Made by a program: the position numbers and the translations under genes | DNA from: Deltaproteobacteria bacterium | Lineage (GTDB): Bacteria > Myxococcota_A > UBA796 > UBA2385 | DNA: 6,834 nucleotides | NCBI GenBank assembly: GCA_015489145.1 | Contig: WGAH01000179.1 | Location: forward strand, 1 to 6,834 | Direction: 5' to 3' | Part shown: positions 1 through 5,174 of the stretch, in pieces | How the letters are laid out: every line of letters begins with the position of its first letter | How positions within the stretch are numbered: position 1 is the stretch's first letter | The notes under the pieces: generated by a model | What the model was told of the DNA's origin: nothing | Database searches by the model: none | What the model saw: the letters and a program-made list of their open reading frames with translations, nothing else

Positions 1-170
1 CCGTCCGCCCGCACGTCGCCGCGCCCCCTCGCGCCTCGTGGCTCCGCCGCCGCCGGCCCGCGCCGCTCCCCGGCGTGGCGGCAGCGGGAGCTCGGCCCGA
101 GGACGCCGGTCGCGCGGGCCTCCCGGCGGGGTCCCGCGTCGACCTCCCGCCGGGATAGCGGATCCGCGCC
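1..170. other. Leading region without a supported gene
   Basis: No recognisable protein is encoded here on either strand. The frame that later becomes aat is open from the left edge to a TAG at 156-158, so the last ~50 codons of an upstream plus-strand gene could lie here. The predicted peptide is Arg/Pro/Ala-rich with no motif I know, and the other frames are about as open, as expected at this G+C. The only distinct structure is the stem-loop at 121-155. Confidence 0.4.
121..155. repeat. Perfect 10-bp inverted repeat (stem-loop) before aat
   Basis: TCCCGGCGGG at 121-130 is the exact reverse complement of CCCGCCGGGA at 146-155, giving a 10-bp, nearly all-G/C stem with a 15-base loop. It ends 15 bases before the aat start codon. 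No T-run follows on the plus strand, so it is not a canonical intrinsic terminator for that strand. It could be the end of an upstream transcript or a structure in the aat leader. The sequence shows the repeat; any function is inferred. Confidence 0.45.
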
Positions 171-896
171 GTGCCCGTCTTCCGCATTCCCGACGAACCC
201 GTCTTCCCTCACCCCTCCCTCGCCGAGCCGGGCGGCCTGCTCGGGGTGGGGGGCGACCTGCGCCCGCGCCGGCTGCTGCTCGCCTACGCCAACGGCATCT
301 TCCCCTGGTACAACGAGGACCAGCCGATCCTCTGGTTCTCGCCCGACCCGCGCTTCGTGCTCTTTCCGGCCCGCTTCCACGTCGGCCGCAGCCTTCGCAA
401 GCGCGTGCGCCGGGGCGACTACCGCATCACCCTCGACCGGGCCTTCGACCAGGTGATTCGCGGCTGCCGCGTCGCCCCGCGCCCCGGCCAGGACGGCACC
501 TGGATCACCCGCGACATGGAGGCCGCCTACAACGAGCTGCACGCGCTCGGCTACGCCCACTCCGTCGAGGCCTGGCAGGGCGGGCACCTCGTCGGAGGGC
601 TCTACGGCGTGGCGCTCGGCGCCCTGTTCGCCGGCGAGAGCATGTTCGCCATCGCCCCCGACGCCAGCAAGGTGGCCTTCACCTGGCTGGTGCCCCAGCT
701 CGCGCGCTGGGGCTTCGAGCTCGTCGACAGCCAGGTCCGCACCGACCACCTCGCCCGCTTCGGGGCCGAGGACATCCCCCGCGACCGCTACCTCGAGATC
801 ATCGGCGACCTCGTCCGCCGCCCGGGCCGGCCGGGGCCCTGGCGCTTCGACGAGGGTTACGAACCCCTCGCGGCCCTCGCCGAGCTGGCCGGCTAG
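171..896 (+). CDS. aat: Leucyl/phenylalanyl-tRNA-protein transferase
   Basis: Cytoplasmic enzyme that moves Leu or Phe from aminoacyl-tRNA onto proteins with N-terminal Lys or Arg, making N-degrons for ClpS/ClpAP. The 241-residue protein aligns by eye along the whole family: YANGIFPWY at 38-46, LWFSPDPR at 54-61, GTWIT at 109-113, HSVEAW at 130-135, VGGLYG at 141-146, GESMF at 155-159 and VDSQV at 185-189. Asp186 and Gln188, the catalytic pair described for the E. coli enzyme, are both present, as is the conserved Glu of GES. The start is GTG at 171; an in-frame TAG at 156-158 leaves no other upstream start. No strong Shine-Dalgarno is visible. The stop overlaps that of the convergent thioredoxin gene. 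clpS and clpA are not in the window. Confidence 0.96.
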   Translation: MPVFRIPDEPVFPHPSLAEPGGLLGVGGDLRPRRLLLAYANGIFPWYNEDQPILWFSPDPRFVLFPARFHVGRSLRKRVRRGDYRITLDRAFDQVIRGCRVAPRPGQDGTWITRDMEAAYNELHALGYAHSVEAWQGGHLVGGLYGVALGALFAGESMFAIAPDASKVAFTWLVPQLARWGFELVDSQVRTDHLARFGAEDIPRDRYLEIIGDLVRRPGRPGPWRFDEGYEPLAALAELAG

Positions 897-1378
897 AACA
901 CCGCCGCCTGGAGCTGGCTGTAGCTCATGCGGCCGACGTGGGCCGCCGCCACCGAGCCGTCGGCGTCGATGACGACGGTGGTGGGGAGGCTGCTGATGTC
1001 GTAGGCCATGAGCACGGCGTCGTCGGCGACCGCCACCGGGTAGCTGATGCCGAGCTGGCGCGCGGCCCGGGAGACCTGGGCGGCGTTGCCCGAGTCGACG
1101 GCGATGCCGACGACGGAGACGTCGGGATGCTCCTTGGCGAAGCGCGAGAACTCCGGGATCTCGGCCTTGCACGGCGGGCACCACTCCGCCCAGAAGTTGA
1201 GCACCACCGGGTGCCCGCGCTGGGCCGAGAGGTCGAAGACCTGGCCGTCGATGAGCGTGACGCGCACCTGCGGCGCCTGCTCGGGAAGCTGGGGATGGCC
1301 CTGCATCCACCCGCCGACGACGACCACCACGCCGAGGATGGCCAGCGCCAGCGCCCAGTCCTTGATCATGCGAATCAT
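893..1378 (-). CDS. Membrane-anchored TlpA/ResA-like thioredoxin-fold protein
   Basis: Probable extracytoplasmic thiol-disulfide oxidoreductase, 161 residues. An N-terminal hydrophobic segment at about 8-24, without an obvious cleavage site or lipobox, should anchor it in the inner membrane with the catalytic domain in the periplasm. The thioredoxin fold shows NFWAEWCPPC at 61-70 with active-site Cys67 and Cys70, followed by KAEIPEF as in TlpA/ResA proteins, and the cis-proline loop SLPTT at 130-134 (Pro132). WCPPC is typical of reductases that supply electrons for cytochrome c maturation or similar thiol reduction, but no ccm or heme genes are nearby, so the substrate is unknown. ATG at 1378 is used here; ATG three codons on (1369) is also possible. 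It is convergent with aat, sharing a 4-base overlap, and divergent from the gene at 1495. Confidence 0.9.
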   Translation of the reverse strand: MIRMIKDWALALAILGVVVVVGGWMQGHPQLPEQAPQVRVTLIDGQVFDLSAQRGHPVVLNFWAEWCPPCKAEIPEFSRFAKEHPDVSVVGIAVDSGNAAQVSRAARQLGISYPVAVADDAVLMAYDISSLPTTVVIDADGSVAAAHVGRMSYSQLQAAVF

Positions 1379-1494
1379 GGTTCACCCACAGGCAGGAGCC
1401 GCCGGACGGCCCCATCGTTGCACGCCGGCCGGGGAGCGGCCACCCCGGCGCCGGGACGCCCGACGCGGTAGGGGATGCCGCGCGGAGGAAAGCG
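1379..1494. promoter_or_regulatory. Divergent control region between thioredoxin and exported-protein genes
   Basis: These 116 bases separate two divergent genes and should hold both promoters (inference). I find no convincing -35/-10 pair on either strand. A perfect 12-bp palindrome, CCCGGCGCCGGG, lies at 1444-1455 and could be an operator, although such palindromes are not rare at this G+C. A strong Shine-Dalgarno, GGAGG at 1484-1488, serves the gene at 1495. Confidence 0.4.
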
Positions 1495-2283
1495 ATGCTG
1501 GCGATCTTCATCCTCCTGCGGTCCGCCCTGGCCCTCGAGCCGCCCGTCGGGTGGACGGCGGTGAGCCCCACCCGGGCCGTCCTCGACCCCGCCGCCCCGG
1601 AACGCGGCGACCTGCGCGAGCTCCGGGTGCTGGGGGGGAGCTGCGACCCGGACGAGTTCGTGCTCGCCCTCCGGGCCGCCGGCTTCGAGCCCTCGGCCTG
1701 GAGCCGCACCGCCGAGGGCGACATCCAGGTCGACCTCGCCGGCGCCCTGGCGCGGGGCCGCTGCCGCGCCGACGACGCCGGCGCCACCTGGATGGCCGTC
1801 CTCGCGGGCGTCGAGGCGGCCGGCGGGCTCGACCCCGTGGCGCTGCTCACGGCGATCACGCCGGATCGCGGCGTGTCCTGGGGGGGCGACGCCGCCGTGT
1901 TGCCGGCGGGCGGCGACAACCCGAACCCCTGGGGCGCGGCGGCGGCCGCTTCCGGCGACCAGGGCTGGTGGACCGAGCGCCCCGACGACGCCTGGCGCAC
2001 CCCCGCCGAGCTGGTGGGCACCTGGGAGGGCACGATCCTCCTGGCGGGGCAGCCCACGCGCCTGCGCCTGCGCCTGGAGGCCTCCGGCGCCGCCACCCTG
2101 GAGCGCAAGGGCGCCGCCGGCCCCGAGACCTTCGAGGGGAGCTGGGCCACCCGCAAGCGGTGGATGCGCCTCGACGTGCCCGGCGGCGGGGCGGCGCTGG
2201 ACTGGCGGCTCCTCGGCTCGACCCTGGTCCTCGAGTACGAGGGCGTGGACGTGACCTTCCACCGCATGGAGCCCCGCCGATGA
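1495..2283 (+). CDS. Predicted exported protein of unknown function with a C-terminal beta-rich domain
   Basis: I do not recognise this 262-residue protein. It begins with a short hydrophobic stretch (MLAIFILLRSALA, 1-13) resembling a signal peptide with cleavage near ALA-LE, suggesting export to the periplasm. Residues ~15-130 form a domain with the only two cysteines, Cys50 and Cys90, which could make a disulfide. A Gly/Ala/Asn/Pro-rich linker (~131-172) follows. Residues ~173-258 start LVGTWEGTI and continue as alternating strands ending VDVTFHRM, a pattern like small lipocalin-type barrels; this is a fold guess only. GGAGG at 1484-1488, six bases before ATG, supports the start. The stop overlaps the trmH start (ATGA, 2280-2283), so the two are probably cotranscribed and translationally coupled. 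Confidence 0.8.
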   Translation: MLAIFILLRSALALEPPVGWTAVSPTRAVLDPAAPERGDLRELRVLGGSCDPDEFVLALRAAGFEPSAWSRTAEGDIQVDLAGALARGRCRADDAGATWMAVLAGVEAAGGLDPVALLTAITPDRGVSWGGDAAVLPAGGDNPNPWGAAAAASGDQGWWTERPDDAWRTPAELVGTWEGTILLAGQPTRLRLRLEASGAATLERKGAAGPETFEGSWATRKRWMRLDVPGGGAALDWRLLGSTLVLEYEGVDVTFHRMEPRR

Positions 2284-2897
2284 GCCCGACCCCCGACCGC
2301 CGCGCCCGCGTGCGCGCCATGCTCCGCCGCCGCCTCGGCAGCATCGTCGTGGCCGCCGAGGCGATCCACCGCCGGCACAACACCTCGGCGATCCTGCGGA
2401 GCGCCGAGGCCTTCGGCGTCCACGAGGTCCACCTCGTCACCGCCGGCTTCAAGCCCAGCCGGGGCGCCGCCCGGGGCGCCGAGCGCTGGCTCGACATCCA
2501 CCCCCACCCGACGGTGGATGCCTGCATCGACGAGCTGAAGGGACGCGGCTTCGCCGTGTGGGTGGCCGACCTCGACCCGGAGGCCCTCGCCCCGGCGGCC
2601 GTCCCCCTCGACCGGCCCCTCGCCGTCCTGTTCGGGGCGGAGCTCACCGGCGTGAGCCCCGCCGCCCGCGCCCGTGCCGACGGCGTGGTGAGCGTGCCCA
2701 TGCACGGCCTCACCGAGTCGCTCAACGTCGCCGCCGCCGCCGCCGTCACCCTGCACGTCCTCACCGAGCGCCGCCGCGCCCTGCTCCCGGAGGGGCAGCC
2801 CGGCGACCTCCCGGTCGAGCGCCAGGAGGCCTTCTTCCAGGCCTGGCTCGAGCGCGAGGAGGCGATGCGCCGCGGCCTTCGGGCGCGGGTGGGCTGA
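2280..2897 (+). CDS. trmH: SpoU-family tRNA (guanosine-18-2'-O)-methyltransferase TrmH
   Basis: SAM-dependent SPOUT enzyme that 2'-O-methylates G18 in the D-loop of tRNAs in the cytoplasm. All three SpoU motifs are visible in its 205 residues. Motif 1 is HNTSAILRSAEAFGVHEV (33-50), with Asn34 and the catalytic-type Arg40. Motif 2 is VLFGAELTGVS (116-126), with Glu121. Motif 3 is VPMHGLTESLNVAAAAAV (139-156), with Ser147-Leu148-Asn149. Unlike rRNA-type SpoU enzymes it has no N-terminal L30e-like substrate-binding domain; like E. coli TrmH it begins with a short basic RxRxxxMLxRR helix. That resemblance makes TrmH the best call, though TrmL-type or other tRNA specificity is not excluded. ATG at 2280 overlaps the preceding stop, with GGAG at 2268-2271 as likely ribosome site. 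Only three bases separate its stop from that of the convergent TPR gene. Confidence 0.9.
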   Translation: MSPTPDRRARVRAMLRRRLGSIVVAAEAIHRRHNTSAILRSAEAFGVHEVHLVTAGFKPSRGAARGAERWLDIHPHPTVDACIDELKGRGFAVWVADLDPEALAPAAVPLDRPLAVLFGAELTGVSPAARARADGVVSVPMHGLTESLNVAAAAAVTLHVLTERRRALLPEGQPGDLPVERQEAFFQAWLEREEAMRRGLRARVG

Positions 2898-2900
2898 GCT

Positions 2901-4196
2901 TCAGGCGCGGGCGACCGGCCCGTCGGGAAAGGCCTCGGCGAGCCGCTCGCGGCGGGGGTCGCCCTCGGAAAGCTCGGCGGCGAGCCGCTCGACGAGGCGG
3001 GGGGTCTCCGGGTCGCCGCGGTTGCGCGCCACGAGGGCGGCGAGGTAGAGATCCTCCCACTCGGGGGTCGGGACGGCGCGGGAGAGCTCGTCGAGGAGCT
3101 CCTCGGCGCGGCGCGGGTCGAGGCGGTCCTCCAGGTAGAGGCGGGCGAGCAGGCGGCCGGCCTCGACGTCGAAGGGCTGGTTGCCGCACTTGCCCGGCGA
3201 GGAGCAGCAGGTGGTGAGCCCGGTCTCGAGGGCCTGCATCGCCCCGAGGCGGTCGCCGAGGGCCACCCGCAGGCGCCCGAGCATCCGGTAGAGGCCGAGG
3301 TCGCGCGGCGCCTTCGGCAGCAGGCGGGCGGCCTCGCGCTCGGCCTCCTCCAGGCGGCCGACGGCTTCGAGGAGGCCGACGCGGGTGGCCTGGAGGGCGA
3401 GGCGGTCGGGGTCGTCGCCGGGCATCTCGGGCCGGGCCAGCTCGGCGTCGAGGATGTCGAGGGCCTCGGCGCCGCGCCCCAGGCGGGCGAGGACCTGGCC
3501 GAGGAGCACGGCGGTGTGCGTGTTCCCGATGCGCTGGTGCCCCACCTGGTCGCCGAAGGCGCGCAGGTCGCTGGCCGCCGCCGGGAACTGCCCGAGGGCC
3601 AGGGCGGCGCGCGCCCGGTCGAAGCGCACCGCCGGCTCGGCCTCGACGAAGGCGGTGAGCGCCTGGCGGGCCCCGGCCGGGTCGCCGTCCTCGAGGCGCA
3701 TGACGGCGGCGGCGTAGGCCTCTCCGAGGGCGAGGAGGCGGGCGCGCAGGGCCTCGGGCCAGGTCTCGACCAGCAGGGCGAAGCGCACCCGCGGGTCGTC
3801 GGGGGGCAGGGACCACAGCGGGTCGTCGCCCTCGACGGCCGGGGCGTCGCGCTCGGCCTCGGCGGCGGCCTTGGCCCGCGAGGCCGCCTCGCGCACCTCG
3901 CGGCCGTAGCGCCGCACGGACCTGAGCTGCTCCTCGGTGGCGCCGAAGGCGCGGGCGAGCTCGATGTGCTCGGCGGCGCCGCCGCGGTCGCCGGCGTTCA
4001 GGCGCGCCCGGGCCTCCTCGAGGTTGAGCTCGACCAGCGCCGCGAGGGCCTCGGCGCGCACCGCCTCGGCCTCGGAGCCCTCGACGCCTTCCAGCTCGAT
4101 GCGGGCGTCGTTGTAGCGCCCCTTGGCGACGAGGCGCCGCGCCCGCTCGACCCGGGCGGCCGGGCCGCCGCCGAACAGCCGTCCGAACCAGCCCAC
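2901..4196 (-). CDS. TPR-type helical-repeat protein with a CC-x5-C cysteine cluster
   Basis: Cytoplasmic by appearance: 431 residues with no signal peptide or membrane span. Helical hairpins of TPR type run through it, for example ARRLVAKGRYNDARIEL (19-35), LNAGDRGGAAEHIELARAFG (66-85), VLARLGRGAEALDILDAELA (235-254), VGRLEEAEREAARLLPKAP (279-297) and LEDRLDPRRAEELLDEL (355-371). Residues ~100-125 are a charged Ala/Glu-rich helix. The protein's only three cysteines are Cys330, Cys331 and Cys337, in TTCCSSPGKCGNQPFD between two predicted repeats, suggesting a metal site or a redox-sensitive loop (inference). The start is GTG at 4196, three bases after the def stop, with GAGGAG inside the def 3' end as ribosome site. 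It therefore appears coupled to def. TPR proteins are usually scaffolds; the partner is unknown. Confidence 0.85.
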   Translation of the reverse strand: MGWFGRLFGGGPAARVERARRLVAKGRYNDARIELEGVEGSEAEAVRAEALAALVELNLEEARARLNAGDRGGAAEHIELARAFGATEEQLRSVRRYGREVREAASRAKAAAEAERDAPAVEGDDPLWSLPPDDPRVRFALLVETWPEALRARLLALGEAYAAAVMRLEDGDPAGARQALTAFVEAEPAVRFDRARAALALGQFPAAASDLRAFGDQVGHQRIGNTHTAVLLGQVLARLGRGAEALDILDAELARPEMPGDDPDRLALQATRVGLLEAVGRLEEAEREAARLLPKAPRDLGLYRMLGRLRVALGDRLGAMQALETGLTTCCSSPGKCGNQPFDVEAGRLLARLYLEDRLDPRRAEELLDELSRAVPTPEWEDLYLAALVARNRGDPETPRLVERLAAELSEGDPRRERLAEAFPDGPVARA

Positions 4197-4199
4197 GCG

Positions 4200-4715
4200 C
4201 TACTCCTCGCCGCCGAAGAGCTCGCCGGCGTAGCGCCGGTACTCCTCGGTGAACATCAGGGTGCGGGGCACGATCTTGTCGACGTAGAGCACGCCGTCGA
4301 GGTGGTCGCACTCGTGGCCGGCGACGATGGCCGAAAAGCCTTCCAGCCGCCGCTCGAACGGCTGCCCTTCGCGCGTCGAGGCTCGAACGCGAATCGCCCG
4401 CGGTCGGCCGACCAGCCCCCGCAGGCCGGGCACCGACAGGCAGCCCTCGAAGGTGTAGGCGAGCTCCTCGGTGAGGGGCTCGATCACCGGGTCGATCCAG
4501 GCCTCCATGCCCGCGCCGACGTCGAGGACGACGATGCGGAGCGAGGCGTGGACCTGCGGCGCCGCGAGCCCGACGCCGTCGTAGTCGCGAACCGTCTCGA
4601 GCATGTCGTCGACGAGACGCTGGACCTCGGGGGTGGCGAGGCGTTCCCGCCCGACCGGGGCGGCGGTGGTTCGGAGCACCGGGTGCCCCATGCGCGCGAT
4701 CTTGAGGATGGCCAT
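4200..4715 (-). CDS. def: Peptide deformylase
   Basis: Metalloenzyme that removes the formyl group from the N-terminal Met of nascent proteins at the ribosome. The 171 residues, within the family's normal length, carry all three signatures: GVGLAAPQ (47-54), EGCLS (90-94) and HECDH (134-138). Cys92, His134 and His138 are the metal ligands and Glu135 the catalytic acid/base. The loop after motif I reads WIDP (73-76) where many deformylases have INP, a mild variant. ATG at 4715 is preferred over GTG at 4724 because the Shine-Dalgarno AGGTGG (4721-4726) would overlap the GTG, and a TAG at 4725-4727 excludes anything longer. fmt, the common neighbour of def, is not next to it here; instead a TPR protein gene follows. 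It is transcribed divergently from the ferredoxin gene. Confidence 0.96.
   Translation of the reverse strand: MAILKIARMGHPVLRTTAAPVGRERLATPEVQRLVDDMLETVRDYDGVGLAAPQVHASLRIVVLDVGAGMEAWIDPVIEPLTEELAYTFEGCLSVPGLRGLVGRPRAIRVRASTREGQPFERRLEGFSAIVAGHECDHLDGVLYVDKIVPRTLMFTEEYRRYAGELFGGEE
4203..4208 (-). promoter_or_regulatory. Ribosome binding site of the TPR gene, inside def
   Basis: The last two codons of def, GAG GAG, read as a Shine-Dalgarno sequence placed six bases before the GTG at 4196. The def stop (4200-4202) lies between them. Ribosomes finishing def would therefore end on the initiation site of the TPR gene, which fits translational coupling (inference). Confidence 0.65.
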
Positions 4716-4808
4716 GCCCACCACCTAACCGGCTCGCGGGCTCGCCTTGCCGCGGGGGGCCCGGCCGGGTAATCACGCCCCCTCACACCCACCAGCCGGG
4801 AGTCAGTC
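4716..4808. promoter_or_regulatory. Divergent control region between def and the ferredoxin gene
   Basis: These 93 bases must supply transcription starts for both the def-TPR unit (-) and the ferredoxin (+), by inference from gene direction. A weak plus-strand candidate is TTGCCG (4747-4752), a 17-base spacer and TAATCA (4770-4775); the -10 match is poor. A perfect palindrome, CCCGGCCGGG (4760-4769), fills the end of that spacer and could be an operator. GGGAG at 4798-4802 is the ferredoxin ribosome site, six bases before ATG. Confidence 0.45.
4721..4726 (-). promoter_or_regulatory. Ribosome binding site deciding the def start
   Basis: On the minus strand AGGTGG lies five bases before ATG 4715. 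It contains part of the alternative GTG start codon (4722-4724), so it can only serve the ATG. This fixes the deformylase N-terminus as MAILKIARMG. Confidence 0.6.
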
Positions 4809-5072
4809 ATGGCCGATCCCACCAACATGTGGCCCGACAACGTCGGCGGCGAGGCCGTCATCGACGGCAAGCGCGTCAGCTTCTACGTCGACAAGGAGTG
4901 CATCCTGTGCTCCGTCTGCTCCGACGCCGCTCCGAACAACTTCCGCATGAGCGACGACGAGGATCACGACATCTGCTACAAGCAGCCCGAGAACGAGGAA
5001 GAGCTCGAGCAGTGCTACGAGGCGATGGAGAACTGCCCGGTCGAGGCCATCGGCGACGACGGCCCGGCGTAG
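4809..5072 (+). CDS. Single-cluster [4Fe-4S] ferredoxin, acidic
   Basis: Small soluble electron carrier of 87 residues. Cys31, Cys34 and Cys37 (ECILCSVC) together with Cys76 of NCPVEAI form the ligand set for one [4Fe-4S] cluster. There is no second CxxCxxC, so this is a one-cluster type. Two more cysteines, Cys56 and Cys69, sit in the intervening segment; single-cluster ferredoxins of the Desulfovibrio and Thermotoga type have an extra disulfide, and these two could play that part (inference). The third ligand is followed by Ser-Asp-Ala-Ala-Pro rather than directly by Pro. The protein is strongly acidic (SDDEDHD, ENEEELEQ), typical for docking to basic reductase surfaces. ATG at 4809 has GGGAG six bases upstream. 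It is monocistronic by layout: its own upstream region and a terminator at 5109-5144. Its redox partners are not in the window. Confidence 0.93.
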   Translation: MADPTNMWPDNVGGEAVIDGKRVSFYVDKECILCSVCSDAAPNNFRMSDDEDHDICYKQPENEEELEQCYEAMENCPVEAIGDDGPA

Positions 5073-5094
5073 CGAAATCGGGTATTCCCTTCGC
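5072..5094 (+). repeat. Imperfect hairpin at the ferredoxin stop codon
   Basis: GCGAA (5072-5076) pairs with TTCGC (5090-5094), and GGG (5080-5082) pairs with CCC (5087-5089) around a TATT loop. A three-base bulge (5077-5079) interrupts one side. It starts at the last base of the stop codon and precedes the terminator, so the ferredoxin mRNA would end in two stem-loops. A role in 3'-end stability is possible but inferred. Confidence 0.35.
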
Positions 5095-5108
5095 GTCTCG
5101 ACTGCGGT

Positions 5109-5144
5109 AACCTGCCCTCCCCTGCACGGGTCGGGCAGGTTTTT
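5109..5144 (+). terminator. Rho-independent terminator of the ferredoxin gene
   Basis: AACCTGCCC (5109-5117) is the reverse complement of GGGCAGGTT (5133-5141), giving a 9-bp stem. The 15-base loop can form a small inner CCC/GGG hairpin. A run of five T at 5140-5144 follows directly. This is the only convincing intrinsic terminator in the window, 36 bases after the ferredoxin stop. Confidence 0.88.
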
Positions 5145-5163
5145 CCGTAGCCCGTCCCCGGGG

Positions 5164-5171
5164 GGAGGTGA
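5164..5171 (+). promoter_or_regulatory. Full-length Shine-Dalgarno of the PilZ-like gene
   Basis: GGAGGTGA is fully complementary to the usual 16S rRNA tail and leaves six bases between GGAGG and GTG 5175. It fixes this GTG as the start over other nearby GTG triplets. It is the strongest ribosome site in the window and lies only 20 bases after the terminator T-run. Confidence 0.7.
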
Positions 5172-5174
5172 CGG

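Noticed and set aside
1444..1455. Palindrome CCCGGCGCCGGG as a definite operator
   Set aside because: At this base composition G/C palindromes of 10-12 bp, including the one at 4760-4769, are expected several times by chance in a window this long; mentioned only as possibilities.
38..1471. A 477-codon open frame on the plus strand across aat and the thioredoxin gene
   Set aside because: It crosses two genes with clear catalytic motifs in other frames, and its product is low-complexity and basic.
1047..2279. Upstream extension of the trmH frame
   Set aside because: The TrmH homology begins just after ATG 2280, which has a plausible ribosome site; the upstream translation is meaningless Arg/Pro-rich sequence overlapping another gene.
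2730..2744. Five tandem GCC triplets in trmH as a phase-variable repeat
   Set aside because: They encode Ala within the third SpoU motif, where small residues are normal, and a triplet change would not shift the frame.
4716..4724. GTG 4724 as the def start
   Set aside because: The AGGTGG ribosome site overlaps this GTG and is well placed for ATG 4715.
3516..4772. A 418-codon plus-strand frame antisense to TPR and def
   Set aside because: Antisense shadow; def on the other strand has all three deformylase motifs and the product here has no recognisable domain.
2761..4776. A 671-codon open frame on the minus strand
   Set aside because: It overlaps the TPR and def genes in another frame and its product is an Arg/Pro/Gly-rich string with no motif. 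Such frames stay open because stop codons are rare at this G+C.
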